A stretch of 64,000 nucleotides of DNA, taken from an uncultured Eubacterium sp. GTDB taxonomy: Bacteria; Bacillota; Clostridia; Oscillospirales; Acutalibacteraceae. Shown in pieces: positions 1-8,886 of the stretch (position 1 is the first letter of the stretch; each line of letters begins with the position of its first letter). Location of the stretch: the NCBI GenBank assembly GCA_905233545.1, contig CAJOEV010000001.1:78752-142751 (forward strand). The letters are read 5' to 3'. Position numbers and translations under genes: made by a program. Below the pieces are notes generated by a model. That model was not told where the DNA came from, did not search any database, and was given only the letters and a program-made list of their open reading frames with translations.

Positions 1-224
1 TTATAGACTATATCAAGCCTTGCAAAGTCGGAGACAAACGCCCACTTCTCAGCTTCGTATGCTTCAAGTGTGTATGCCTGTTTTTTATAGTCGTAGTTAT
101 TTTCATTCCACTGAATGATTTCATAATCTGGGCAGTACTTCTTCCACGATTCAATACATTTTAAAACAGACTCGGGAAGCTCGTTATTGCCAAACCAACA
201 GTAGTTAATAATTTTTGGAATCAT
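1..224 (-). CDS. Glycosyltransferase, GT32-like, C-terminus cut by window edge
   Basis: About 74 N-terminal codons are present and the frame stays open at position 1. The protein begins MIPKIINYCWFGNNELPESV and continues through a segment with DYEIIQWNENNYD to KWAFVSDFARLDIVY. This matches the N-terminal half of family-32 sugar transferases (Gly_transf_sug), in which the DFARL(D)xLY segment precedes the catalytic DXD; that DXD lies outside the window. The ATG at 224 overlaps the TGA of the upstream polymerase gene by four bases, so translation is probably coupled. It is the last visible gene of the capsule operon and presumably adds a sugar to the repeat unit; donor and acceptor cannot be told. 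Confidence 0.8.
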   Translation of the reverse strand, partial: MIPKIINYCWFGNNELPESVLKCIESWKKYCPDYEIIQWNENNYDYKKQAYTLEAYEAEKWAFVSDFARLDIVY

Positions 225-1552
225 ATATTGCTCCGGGTTCTTTTGTTTTTCTTTTTGAAGTAGCTTTTCTTTTCCGGGGGCAGTTCTTTTTGCTTTTCTT
301 CGAATTCTTTGAGTGCTTTTTCTCTTGCGCAGATTATAAAAGCGCTCAAACAGAAGAAGGTTAAAAAAGCAATTTCGCGTCTTATAGTTGAGTTATACCA
401 TATGTTAGCTATTGCAATAACGCAGACGGTTTGTGAAAAAACATAAAAGTTTTTATTTTCGGTTGCCTTCTGCTTGAGTTTCTGGATATTTGTGAAAAGA
501 AGGACAAATATTGTAAGAAATGCAGCAATTCCCGTGTATCCGAGCTCAACAAACACCATGGAGGTAGAAAGGTTTCTGTATCCGAGGTCTCTGTAAAGAG
601 TTGCAAAATCACTGTTTGCCCAGCTGAATGAAACCGAGTCCTCGCAAGCGCCGAAGCCGAAGCCAAACAGATTGTAGAAAACATTATCCCTGAAGAAATA
701 ATCGTTTATCTGTGAAAACGGGGTTGCTCTTGCAATAACCGTTCCGCCGTAGTTTGTTTTTGTGTATTCGTTTATACTGTCAAAGTCAGACATCAAATCC
801 GCAGACCAGGGGTTAACGGCGGTCAGAATTTGAATTCCTATAAACAATGCTACAATACCGACAATAACAACCAAAGCGTTTTTAGCATTTGCTCTGGAAA
901 GAAGAACCGATACAAGAACAATAATTATGAATTCTATGAAATAGAATTTGAGCTCGCTGACAACGGCAACAGCCATACAGCTGACAACGATGTATGCAAC
1001 ATATGAAAGAGAAGCTTTTTTGTTTGAATACTGAATAAGAACAAACGCAGTTATAATGCACAGGTAAACATTAAGATATCCGTTGCAGCCCGCTGTAGTT
1101 CCAAACATACCGCCTGCGTAATCTCCGACTTTTCTCAGGATAATATATTCATATAAAATGCATATTATATTGAATGCCTGAAGCTTGACAACATTCTTAA
1201 TTATCCTGTTGAAATCCTTAAGGCTTAAAGTATAGGCGCAAATAAAGAAAAACAAAAAGTAAAAATAGTTGTTTCTTGCAGCCCACGCAACCTGACCGAA
1301 GGGAGTTCTTCGGATAATTGAAAAGGCAATGGTGGCAAATATATACCCCATTATATAATAATGCGTTTTGTTGGAATCCTTATCATTGATTATATTCCTG
1401 ATTTTCGGAAGAAACATAAAAAACATAAATATCAGATTAACATCAAGAACATATCTGATAATTTCCGGAAAATGCAGAATATCTATTAACATTTCAACTA
1501 TCAGAAGATAGTAAATCTGAAATTCAATTAAGTGTTTTTGTTTGATTACCAT
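221..1552 (-). CDS. O-antigen/capsule polymerase-like membrane protein (Wzy/O-antigen ligase type)
   Basis: The 443-residue protein is built almost entirely of hydrophobic segments (about ten to twelve) with one larger extracytoplasmic loop around residues 240-320. It ends in a very basic tail rich in Lys and Arg. This topology is that of Wzy polymerases and O-antigen ligase-fold proteins, which join lipid-linked repeat units outside the membrane. Sequence conservation in the family is low, so the assignment rests on topology plus its place inside a glycosyltransferase operon. It lies 10 bp after the GT2 gene and overlaps the GT32 start. No other polymerase candidate is visible in the cluster. 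Confidence 0.75.
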   Translation of the reverse strand: MVIKQKHLIEFQIYYLLIVEMLIDILHFPEIIRYVLDVNLIFMFFMFLPKIRNIINDKDSNKTHYYIMGYIFATIAFSIIRRTPFGQVAWAARNNYFYFLFFFICAYTLSLKDFNRIIKNVVKLQAFNIICILYEYIILRKVGDYAGGMFGTTAGCNGYLNVYLCIITAFVLIQYSNKKASLSYVAYIVVSCMAVAVVSELKFYFIEFIIIVLVSVLLSRANAKNALVVIVGIVALFIGIQILTAVNPWSADLMSDFDSINEYTKTNYGGTVIARATPFSQINDYFFRDNVFYNLFGFGFGACEDSVSFSWANSDFATLYRDLGYRNLSTSMVFVELGYTGIAAFLTIFVLLFTNIQKLKQKATENKNFYVFSQTVCVIAIANIWYNSTIRREIAFLTFFCLSAFIICAREKALKEFEEKQKELPPEKKSYFKKKNKRTRSNI

Positions 1553-1562
1553 ATTTCTTTCC

Positions 1563-2606
1563 TTAAGGCATGGGTTTCTTTTCAGTAATAAGCTTGATTT
1601 TTGTTAATGCAAAAATTGCAAAAGCTGATTTTGATTTAATCAGTTTGAAAAAGATTTTTTGTGCTTTTGGAAGGGCGTCTGTCGGATAGCGGTTTAAAAC
1701 ATCCTCAAGAGTTTTGTTCTTGCAGATTGCCTGAATTGTTTTAACGGAGCGAACGCCGTTATGAGCAACCTCATGTTTTATTGATACAAGGGTGTTTATC
1801 ATAAAATAGCGATCGTTTCTTTTGTTGAGCTCCTTACATTCAAACGGTTTGCAGAGTTCGCTTGCCTTATAAAAAACTTTCAGCGATTCTTCAAAACGGT
1901 TTGGTTTATACTTGGTTGTAAGTGTCCCTGAATTATGGAAGTAAAAATAGAAATTATCGGGTAAAACAACAGCCTTGTTAATATATTTGCACAGCTCTAT
2001 TCTGAAAAGCATATCCTCGTTGAGATATTCTCTTTCAGAGAAAAATCTGAGGTCGTTATTTTTCATTAATTCCGCCCTGTAAATAACCATACAGGACGAG
2101 AGTCCGAGCCCTATTTCAAATTTCGCCTCGTTTTCCTTTGGAGCAAGACAGCCTGTTAAGAATTTTTCGGCAATTTCTTTTCCCTCAAAAACAAGGGGCT
2201 TTTCAAACGGATAATCATAAACTATATCTTCACCGTAGACCTGAGCGCTGAGAAAACAGCAAATATCGGCGCCGTTTTCTTCAAGCGTGGTTTTAACTGT
2301 TTTGCAGGTGTTTAAATCCAGATAATCATCCGAATCAAGAAACATTATATAGTCGCCGTTTGCGTTTTCGATTCCCGTGTTTCTTGCAAAGCCGAGTCCT
2401 TCGTTTTTTTCTTTGTGAATAACTCTGATTCTTGAATCTGTTTTTGAAAGATTATCGCATATTTCAGGTGAAGAATCGGTCGACTTGTCATCAACAAGAA
2501 TTATTTCAATGTTTTGATATTCCTGATTGATAAGGCTGTCAACGCAGCGTTCAAGATATGCTTCAACATTATAAACAGGAACAATAACGCTGATTAGTTT
2601 ATCCAT
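1563..2606 (-). CDS. Glycosyltransferase family 2
   Basis: This 347-residue cytoplasmic enzyme starts with the GT-A signature ISVIVPVYNVEAYLERCVDS, followed by the nucleotide-binding ILVDDKSTDSS segment and the metal-binding FLDSDDYLD (DXD) near residue 90. The C-terminal third has no obvious transmembrane helix. Family members transfer a sugar from a nucleotide donor to the growing lipid-linked capsule unit. It sits 15 bp downstream of the LicD gene and 10 bp upstream of the polymerase gene, in the same direction. Which sugar it adds cannot be read from the sequence. Confidence 0.9.
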   Translation of the reverse strand: MDKLISVIVPVYNVEAYLERCVDSLINQEYQNIEIILVDDKSTDSSPEICDNLSKTDSRIRVIHKEKNEGLGFARNTGIENANGDYIMFLDSDDYLDLNTCKTVKTTLEENGADICCFLSAQVYGEDIVYDYPFEKPLVFEGKEIAEKFLTGCLAPKENEAKFEIGLGLSSCMVIYRAELMKNNDLRFFSEREYLNEDMLFRIELCKYINKAVVLPDNFYFYFHNSGTLTTKYKPNRFEESLKVFYKASELCKPFECKELNKRNDRYFMINTLVSIKHEVAHNGVRSVKTIQAICKNKTLEDVLNRYPTDALPKAQKIFFKLIKSKSAFAIFALTKIKLITEKKPMP

Positions 2607-2621
2607 AAAAACATCCTTAAA

Positions 2622-3455
2622 TCAATTAATAAACCATGCATCAAAGCCATGCATAATTTGCTCTTCCTCGGGAGGGAGCTTCATATAATCCCCGTAAGAC
2701 GCCGTAAGATAGTGGTCGTATCCTATCGGGTTTTTAACAGTATTGCCCTCGAATTCACCGTCAATGAATTCATTGAAGGCATCTCTGTTATAAACTGTTG
2801 TTTTATAAGGTGAATAAAAAACAAGACAACCTACAAAGTTGCTTTTAAGATTTTTTGTTTTTCTTCCCATATTATCAATGCGAAGTGCTATGCGTTCTGC
2901 GCCCATCAGTTTTGCAGGAATGAACTGAAGAATAAAAAGCAATTGCTTAAACCACCATGCAGGGCTGAATCTTTTGCTTAGATTCTTATTGTTGAGCGAG
3001 GTGTTAAGCATATTTATCAGAAAGAAAACACGAATGTTTCTTGCTCTGTTTCTCAGTTCACTGTTGTAAAAATTATCAAGCGGAAAAATGTCAACAAAAA
3101 TGCCTGTTTGATATCGTGTATCAGTTATGTTTTGTTCATTAATAACCGTGTTGGTGTTACAGGCTTTTGCATATTGATATGCATAGTTCTTTTGACCGGG
3201 ACGCTTGATTTCAATATATCCTCCGATTAAAACATCCTTGCTGATTTCAAGCAGACGGTCATAATCCTTACGGGGAATCTGTATATCTATATCGTCGTCC
3301 CAGGGAATAAAGCCCTTGTGGCGAATGCTTCCCAGGGTTGTTCCTCCGCAGGTGCAATACGAAATATTGTTTTCTTCAAGGTACTTAATTAATTCCAAAA
3401 GTATTTCAAGTTCAAGGTTCTGGATTTCATCAAGTTCAATTTTTCGTTTGCTCAT
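2622..3455 (-). CDS. LicD family phosphotransferase
   Basis: The 277-residue protein carries the LicD nucleotidyltransferase-fold signature near its N-terminus: CGGTTLGSIRHKGFIPWDDD, with the metal-binding Asp cluster in WDDDIDI. LicD proteins transfer phosphocholine or related phospho-groups onto teichoic acids and capsular polysaccharides. ATG 3455 is preceded by AAGGATG, and the gene overlaps the end of the acyltransferase gene by 20 bases, which argues for coupled translation. Together with the neighbouring acyltransferase and radical SAM protein it forms a decoration module inside the capsule operon. The exact phospho-donor is unknown; no licABC choline-uptake or activation genes are visible here. 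Confidence 0.88.
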   Translation of the reverse strand: MSKRKIELDEIQNLELEILLELIKYLEENNISYCTCGGTTLGSIRHKGFIPWDDDIDIQIPRKDYDRLLEISKDVLIGGYIEIKRPGQKNYAYQYAKACNTNTVINEQNITDTRYQTGIFVDIFPLDNFYNSELRNRARNIRVFFLINMLNTSLNNKNLSKRFSPAWWFKQLLFILQFIPAKLMGAERIALRIDNMGRKTKNLKSNFVGCLVFYSPYKTTVYNRDAFNEFIDGEFEGNTVKNPIGYDHYLTASYGDYMKLPPEEEQIMHGFDAWFIN

Positions 3456-3945
3456 TTATTGACATCCTTTTTTTTACAAGTTCGTCCACTGTACCGATTT
3501 TTTTTGCAGGCGCTCCGCCCCATATTTCTCCGCTCGGCACATCCTTTGTGACAACTGAGCCTGCAGCAACAATGGAATTCGGTCCGATTTTTGTGTTATA
3601 CATCAGGGTGCTTCCTGCACCGATTACACAGTCGTCAAAAATCTCAATATTTCCTTTATAGTTATCGGCACAGTGAGGAGCATCTGCAAATTCGGGATAG
3701 TTTTTGTTTTTTGAAAGCATATCGTTGATAACATCATGTGTTATAAATCTGACATCGGCACAAATATAAACATTGTTGTGAATGAATATGTTTTCAGGTT
3801 CGCTGGGAAGCTTTTTTGCATACCATGCACATCCATCGCCGAAACTGCCGAAAATGTTTTTACTCTTTAGATATGCGGTGCGCTTAGACTTTGTGCTCAT
3901 AAGCATCATACGAAGCATAATGATATAGCGTTGTTTGTTCGTCAT
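3436..3945 (-). CDS. Hexapeptide-repeat (LbH) acyltransferase
   Basis: The 169-residue protein has a left-handed beta-helix pattern from about residue 60 (IFIHNNVYICADVRF, then IEIFDDCVIGAGSTLMYN and IGPNSIVAAGSVVTKDV) and the typical end GGAPAKKIGT. Family members O- or N-acetylate sugars; the short N-terminal region lacks a membrane anchor. The gene overlaps both neighbours (four bases with the radical SAM gene, 20 with licD), so all three are likely translated as one coupled block. It most likely acetylates a capsule sugar. Alternative starts at internal methionines near residues 10-17 cannot be excluded. Confidence 0.85.
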   Translation of the reverse strand: MTNKQRYIIMLRMMLMSTKSKRTAYLKSKNIFGSFGDGCAWYAKKLPSEPENIFIHNNVYICADVRFITHDVINDMLSKNKNYPEFADAPHCADNYKGNIEIFDDCVIGAGSTLMYNTKIGPNSIVAAGSVVTKDVPSGEIWGGAPAKKIGTVDELVKKRMSINEQTKN

Positions 3946-5066
3946 ATATCCACCTTTGCCGCTCTTGATTTTTCGGAAAGTCCGTCTTTAACAACTGCAT
4001 CAAAATCACAGGTTGAAAGCTTGTCCAGCTCTTCCTTTGTGACCTTGCCGTCTTTTAAATCCCTGCAAATCTGATTTTCAAACATTGAATATTTCTTATC
4101 CTTGAAATATCTTAAAAACTTGTGCTTGATAACCCATGCAGCGGGTACCCAAATGTATTTGTGCATAGCGGGGGATACCGAGCCAATCATCCAGCACTGA
4201 CGGTCGCAGTGGCGAACTTTTTCGCGAACTCTGTCAGCCTGCTCACTGTTCCAGAGCTCGTCCCAACTCTGTTCGTTGAGGTTGCCCATAACCTCCTTAT
4301 CCTTTGTTCCGTTGCAGGGAACAACATCGCCGTAGGGGTCGATGAAGAATGTGTCAAACGCCATATCGCAGGGGAGAAGACGGGGCTGACCGTAGATATA
4401 ATTAATAAGTCCGTGATTGAAATATGCGCGGAACCATTTTTTCGGTGAATTTGATTTGAGGAGCTCGTTGATTAAATCCTCAAAATTCTTTGCAACCATC
4501 TCTCTGTCGTTAATAATATTATTCGATTCAACGAAATAAAAGGAATTGTGAAGCGACGCGGTTGCAAATTCCATATTCATCTCGTCGCTTATTTTGTAAA
4601 GCGGAACAAGGTCTTTTGCATTGGCATCCTGAACTGTCATTCCGAAACCAACGTCGGGATGACCCATTTCAACAAGCTTTTTAAGCGTGCTGACTCCTTT
4701 ATTAAAGCCGTCGTCAAGCCCTCTTATTGCATTGTTTGTCTCTTCAAGTCCTTCAATTGAGATTCGGATTCCGATATGCGGAAATTCCTTGCACAAGTCG
4801 ATTATTCTGTCGGTGAAGAAGCCGTTTGTTGAAATTACAATTCTGTCGCTCTTTTTATCAAGCTCGCGGACGATATCCTTTATGTCATCGCGAATAAAAG
4901 GCTCACCGCCCGTAATGTTTGTGAAATACATTTCAGGCAGCTTTTTTATCGTTTCTATTGATATTTCTTCTTCGGGTGTTGACGGAGCCTTGTATCTGTT
5001 GCACATTGTGCAGCGCGCGTTGCATCTGTATGTAACAATAATGGTTCCGTTTAATTTTTTTGCCAT
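3942..5066 (-). CDS. Radical SAM/SPASM domain protein in capsule operon
   Basis: The 374-residue enzyme has the radical SAM cluster motif CxxxCxxC at Cys15, Cys19 and Cys22 (TYRCNARCTMCNRYK), followed by the SAM-binding NITGGEPFIRDDI. Toward residue 245 it has a SPASM-type region (IDPYGDVVPCNGTKD, then GNLNEQSWDELWNS and a cysteine pair in CDRQCWMIG) that should bind an auxiliary iron-sulfur cluster. The reaction is unknown. Similar proteins occur in polysaccharide clusters, where they may modify a sugar or its substituent, rather than beside a peptide substrate. No small precursor peptide is visible nearby, which argues against RiPP maturation. Confidence 0.85.
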   Translation of the reverse strand: MAKKLNGTIIVTYRCNARCTMCNRYKAPSTPEEEISIETIKKLPEMYFTNITGGEPFIRDDIKDIVRELDKKSDRIVISTNGFFTDRIIDLCKEFPHIGIRISIEGLEETNNAIRGLDDGFNKGVSTLKKLVEMGHPDVGFGMTVQDANAKDLVPLYKISDEMNMEFATASLHNSFYFVESNNIINDREMVAKNFEDLINELLKSNSPKKWFRAYFNHGLINYIYGQPRLLPCDMAFDTFFIDPYGDVVPCNGTKDKEVMGNLNEQSWDELWNSEQADRVREKVRHCDRQCWMIGSVSPAMHKYIWVPAAWVIKHKFLRYFKDKKYSMFENQICRDLKDGKVTKEELDKLSTCDFDAVVKDGLSEKSRAAKVDI

Positions 5067-5080
5067 TTTTGAATAACCTC

Positions 5081-6265
5081 TTATTGAGTATAGATTTTTA
5101 TTAAATCGTCATAGTATTCTTCGACAGAGACGAAGTTTTTCTTTATGCAGTTTTTATGCATTCTTTGAGCAAGGGAATCATCCTGAAGCTTTTCGATTGC
5201 TTTTTTAAGTTCATCAACATTTGAGCTTTCAAAAAGCAAACCTGTTTTGCCGTCTTCAATAAGCTCGGGGATTCCGCCGAGATTTGCACCTATAACGGGC
5301 GTTCCGAGCATAATGCTCTCCATAACGGAGTAGGGGCAGTTTTCATACCATATGCTTGGATAAACCGAGCATTTTGCTTTTGCAATAAGCTCCCTGAGCT
5401 CATATCCGCTTTTGAATCCGAGGTTTGTTATGTTGGGTGCGTTGTTCAGCTCATCCTCAAGGTCTCCCCTGCCTGCACATACAAAGTTTACATCCTTTGC
5501 TTCAAGCAGAAGATTAACGCCCTTTTCCTTGCTGAATCTTCCGAAATAGAGAACATAATCCTGTTTTTCACATTCAGGGACATCGAATTTCTCAATGAAA
5601 TTATGTATTGCAACGGTTTTGTCCCTGAAAATCGGATTGGTATCCATTTTTTCTTTAAGGAATTTGCTGGGACAGATAATTGTGTCAATGTACTTGTATG
5701 TTTTCAGCTTTTTATAAAGCGTTGCCTCCGCTGTTCCGATGATGCTTTTTGCTTTTGAAGAATGAATGCAGTTGTTCTTTGTGCAATTGATAAAATCGCC
5801 GCTGATACATTTTTCGCATACATTGCCGTTCATATCAAAAAACATATGATTTGGGCAGAGAAACTGATAATCATGCGCTGTGAAAACAATTTTTAAATTG
5901 CGGTTCTTCTTTTTTCTGTATTTCTCAGTTGCATAAATTATACTTGGGGTAAGCTGATAGTTGAAATTGTTTATGTGAACAACATCGGGCTGAAAATCGT
6001 TCAGAACCGCTGTCATTTTTTTCTTTGCTTCTGTTGAATAAATTGTTTTAACGGGATAGGTGAGCTGTTTGAGCTTGCTGCCCCCATGAAAATCCATATC
6101 GCTTGTATAAAGCTCAAGGTTGTTTGAAATACATCTGCCCTCGTGCTCCATACCGAAATACTGCACCTCGTGACCGACGGATTTCAAATAATCTCCAAGA
6201 TTAAATATATAAGTTTCCGACCCGCCGTTAGGATGCAGAAATTTGTTAACAATAAGAATTTTCAT
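5081..6265 (-). CDS. Glycosyltransferase family 4
   Basis: The 394-residue enzyme is of the GT-B fold. The N-terminus reads KILIVNKFLHPNGGSETYIF and the nucleotide-sugar-binding C-terminal half has YFGRFSKEKGVNLLLEA and SVYPSIWYENCPYSVMESI. An inserted cysteine-rich stretch around residues 130-160 (LCPNHMF, VCEKCISGDF, NCTKNNC) resembles a metal-binding knuckle seen in some GT4 members. It is flanked by the other GT4 gene (10 bp upstream) and the radical SAM gene (14 bp downstream). It transfers a sugar to the lipid-linked capsule intermediate on the cytoplasmic face; specificity cannot be read. Confidence 0.9.
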   Translation of the reverse strand: MKILIVNKFLHPNGGSETYIFNLGDYLKSVGHEVQYFGMEHEGRCISNNLELYTSDMDFHGGSKLKQLTYPVKTIYSTEAKKKMTAVLNDFQPDVVHINNFNYQLTPSIIYATEKYRKKKNRNLKIVFTAHDYQFLCPNHMFFDMNGNVCEKCISGDFINCTKNNCIHSSKAKSIIGTAEATLYKKLKTYKYIDTIICPSKFLKEKMDTNPIFRDKTVAIHNFIEKFDVPECEKQDYVLYFGRFSKEKGVNLLLEAKDVNFVCAGRGDLEDELNNAPNITNLGFKSGYELRELIAKAKCSVYPSIWYENCPYSVMESIMLGTPVIGANLGGIPELIEDGKTGLLFESSNVDELKKAIEKLQDDSLAQRMHKNCIKKNFVSVEEYYDDLIKIYTQ

Positions 6266-6275
6266 TTACTATCTC

Positions 6276-7385
6276 TCACTTTTGGTAGAGGGCAAGCGTT
6301 TTATCGCAAACCTCATCCCAGTTATATTTTTCTAAAATGTAGTTTTGTGCTTTATCTTTGTATTCCTGAACCGATTTGCTGTCGCTTATAAGCTTTTCAA
6401 GGACAGCCTTCAAGTCCTCTTTATCGGATTTTTTGAAGCTTACTCCGTATTCACCAAGAACCTCGGTGCATTCGGGGATGTCGCTTGTTAAACAGCAGTT
6501 GCCGTAGCTCATTGCTTCAAGCAGGCTTATCGGCATACCCTCTAAATCGCTTGGAAGGCAATAGATATAAGCGTTTGAAAACAGCTCATCGAGCTCGTTG
6601 CCTTCAACAAAGCCCGTGAAAATTATGTTGTCACAGTCCTTTGCAAGCTCGTGAAGTTCATTTTCATATTCGCTTGTGTGGCTTGCACCGCCCGCGATAA
6701 CGAGCTTCTTATCTGTGTTAAGCTCCTTGAAAGCTTCAACCAGAAGGTGGGGGCACTTTTCGGGAACAAGTCTGCCGAGGAAAAGAATATAATCATCTTT
6801 ACCCAGCGAGTATTTATCTTTGATAATATTAGCTTCTTTTATTTCGGGCTTTGATATTCCGTTTGGAATAAAAACGGTTTCTCTGCCATAGGTATCCAAA
6901 AAATACTGCTGAACATTCTTTGATAAAACGATTACCTCATCAGCATGATTAGCAGCCGTTTTTTCACCGAACTTAAGATACTTTGTTGCAAATCCGCCCC
7001 ATTTCGAACGCTGCCAGTCGAGCCCGTGAATTGTGACGATGCATTTTTTTCTGAAAAGCTTTGCAAGAAGCACCATGGAGGAAGGACCTTCAGCGTGAAA
7101 GTGGATAACATCAAAACCCTTTCCGATTGCTTTAAGTGTTGCTAAAAAGCTGTAGACAATCGCATTCAGCTTTGAAGAATTCGGAGTTTTAACCCATTTG
7201 ATTTCAACTCCGTTCCAGTCATTTATCTGCTGAATATCTTTTCCAGCTATATGTTCACTTTTTCTGTTATAGGCAACAACTCTGTGCCCGCGCTTAACCA
7301 TCCTTTCGGAAAGTTCGCCGACAACTATTTCAACACCGCCTTCTCTTGACGGTATTCTTTTGTGGCCTATCATGGCAATTTTCAT
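6276..7385 (-). CDS. Glycosyltransferase family 4, DUF1972/rhamnosyltransferase-like
   Basis: The 369-residue protein begins KIAMIGHKRIPSREGGVEIV, the signature of the DUF1972-type N-terminal domain found in WchF-like rhamnosyltransferases. It has a normal GT4 C-terminal half (FLGRLVPEKCPHLLVEAFKE and LPSDLEGMPISLLEAMSYG). In streptococcal capsule operons this protein follows the priming transferase and adds the second sugar, and here too it comes directly after it: its ATG at 7385 shares a base with the priming transferase stop (TAATG). The position supports a second-sugar role; rhamnose is only the family precedent. Confidence 0.88.
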   Translation of the reverse strand: MKIAMIGHKRIPSREGGVEIVVGELSERMVKRGHRVVAYNRKSEHIAGKDIQQINDWNGVEIKWVKTPNSSKLNAIVYSFLATLKAIGKGFDVIHFHAEGPSSMVLLAKLFRKKCIVTIHGLDWQRSKWGGFATKYLKFGEKTAANHADEVIVLSKNVQQYFLDTYGRETVFIPNGISKPEIKEANIIKDKYSLGKDDYILFLGRLVPEKCPHLLVEAFKELNTDKKLVIAGGASHTSEYENELHELAKDCDNIIFTGFVEGNELDELFSNAYIYCLPSDLEGMPISLLEAMSYGNCCLTSDIPECTEVLGEYGVSFKKSDKEDLKAVLEKLISDSKSVQEYKDKAQNYILEKYNWDEVCDKTLALYQK

Positions 7386-8872
7386 TATTTGGCTCCTTTG
7401 TGGGTTAAAACAACAACAATGGTTTTTAAAAATATTTTTAAGTCAAGCAGCGGTGACCATTCGTCGATATATTTGCAGTCGAGTTCAACAACCTCTTCAA
7501 AATTAATGATGTCCGATCTTCCGTTGACCTGCCACATACCCGAAATACCGGGTCTCATTGAAAGACGTCTTTTATGTCTGCTTTCATATTGTTCAAACTC
7601 CTCAATTGTGGGAGGTCTTGTTCCTATAATGCTCATATCGCCTTTAAGAACATTCCAGAACTGGGGAAGTTCGTCAATGCTGTACTTTCTGATAAATCTT
7701 CCGACCTTTGTTATTCTCGGGTCGTTATCGATTTTGAACATATGACCGTCCATTTTGTTTTCAGCCATAAGAGCCGCTTTTTCTTTCTCGGCGTCAATAT
7801 ACATGGAACGAAGCTTATATATGTTGAACAGTCTGCCGTTTTTTCCGACTCTTAACTGTTTGAAAATCAGTGGACCTTCGGATTCCCTTTTCAGAGGTAT
7901 TGCAACGATTGCAATTATCGGAAGTGAAATAATACATCCGATTAATCCAAGAAGAATATCAAATACTCGTTTTCCGACAAGCAAGCTGTTGTGGTATGTT
8001 GAAGCCGCTTCGAATACTGCTGTGGGATAACCTGCATGAACTCTGAAACGGATATTGTCGAACTTGCTTTCATCAAGTATTCTTGTAAGGGAGGGGATCC
8101 TGAGACATACGGTTATTCCCATATCCTCAAGTTCTTCAACAAGGGGCTGAATTTCCATTGCATCCTGATAGTTTACATTGATGAAAACCTCGTCAAGAGG
8201 AGCACTGCGAATCCATTCCATAAAGCTTTCATCTGTTGAAATAACGGGAATATCGCAGATTTCCTTTTTTTTGGGCGCTCTTCCTGCAGTTTTTTCTTCA
8301 AGCTTGCTTTTGTATTTGAAAACACCGTTGTCGCAGAAGGAATCAAGCAAAACTATTCCCGAAACTCTCATTGACCAGTCTTCTTTCAGGCTTTCAATAA
8401 ATTCTTCGGCAATATCGCTCGTTGTTATAACTCCGACAATTGAAGCAATTCTGCTCGTTGTAAACTGTCTTGTTAAATATCTTTTGAGAAAATACTTGCT
8501 GACATTGGAAAAGCCTAAAAACAGTAACAGTGATGTGAATATCATATATCTTGACTGCGAAACGGGATTCTTAATAAAAAGAAGCAGCGCAAAGAATACA
8601 AGATATGTGAGCACACCGTTTTTAACTACTGAAACGAACTCTGCCCATCTGTTTCTTTTATGTATATCAAGCTTACTGTAGAATCCGCCCGCCGTTATTG
8701 CAAAAGCAACAAACAAAAGTGAGTAGAAGCTTACCCAGTCGTTAATCGGATAGTAAACGAGCTTGACAAAAACATTATTAAAGAACAGAAACGATATTAA
8801 ATTAGCTAAAACAAGGCATATTAAATCAGTTGAGAATTCAAACCAAAACTGAATTTTTGCTCGTTTGTTCAT
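7385..8872 (-). CDS. Undecaprenyl-phosphate sugar-1-phosphate transferase (priming enzyme)
   Basis: The 495-residue membrane protein has four N-terminal hydrophobic segments, a central nucleotide-binding-like region, and a C-terminal catalytic domain after a fifth membrane segment. Key motifs there are KRVFDILLGLIGCIISLP, FKQLRVGKNGRLFNIYKLRS, SIDELPQFWNVLKGDMSIIG and the terminal LSMRPGISGMWQVNGRS. These define the polyprenyl glycosylphosphotransferase family (CpsE/WbaP/WchA). It loads the first sugar-1-phosphate onto undecaprenyl phosphate and so starts each capsule repeat unit. It lies 14 bp after the tyrosine kinase gene, the arrangement of streptococcal cps operons. Confidence 0.93.
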   Translation of the reverse strand: MNKRAKIQFWFEFSTDLICLVLANLISFLFFNNVFVKLVYYPINDWVSFYSLLFVAFAITAGGFYSKLDIHKRNRWAEFVSVVKNGVLTYLVFFALLLFIKNPVSQSRYMIFTSLLLFLGFSNVSKYFLKRYLTRQFTTSRIASIVGVITTSDIAEEFIESLKEDWSMRVSGIVLLDSFCDNGVFKYKSKLEEKTAGRAPKKKEICDIPVISTDESFMEWIRSAPLDEVFINVNYQDAMEIQPLVEELEDMGITVCLRIPSLTRILDESKFDNIRFRVHAGYPTAVFEAASTYHNSLLVGKRVFDILLGLIGCIISLPIIAIVAIPLKRESEGPLIFKQLRVGKNGRLFNIYKLRSMYIDAEKEKAALMAENKMDGHMFKIDNDPRITKVGRFIRKYSIDELPQFWNVLKGDMSIIGTRPPTIEEFEQYESRHKRRLSMRPGISGMWQVNGRSDIINFEEVVELDCKYIDEWSPLLDLKIFLKTIVVVLTHKGAK

Positions 8873-8886
8873 TAAATCACCTGAGT

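Noticed and set aside
3942..5066. RiPP maturation enzyme
   Set aside because: No short precursor ORF, leader-binding RRE domain, transporter or protease is nearby; all neighbours are polysaccharide genes.
4122..5076. Several rightward ORFs (4122-4448, 4548-4760, 4687-5076) opposite the radical SAM gene
   Set aside because: They are frame shadows: no ribosome binding site, no recognisable domain, and the opposite strand carries a complete enzyme.
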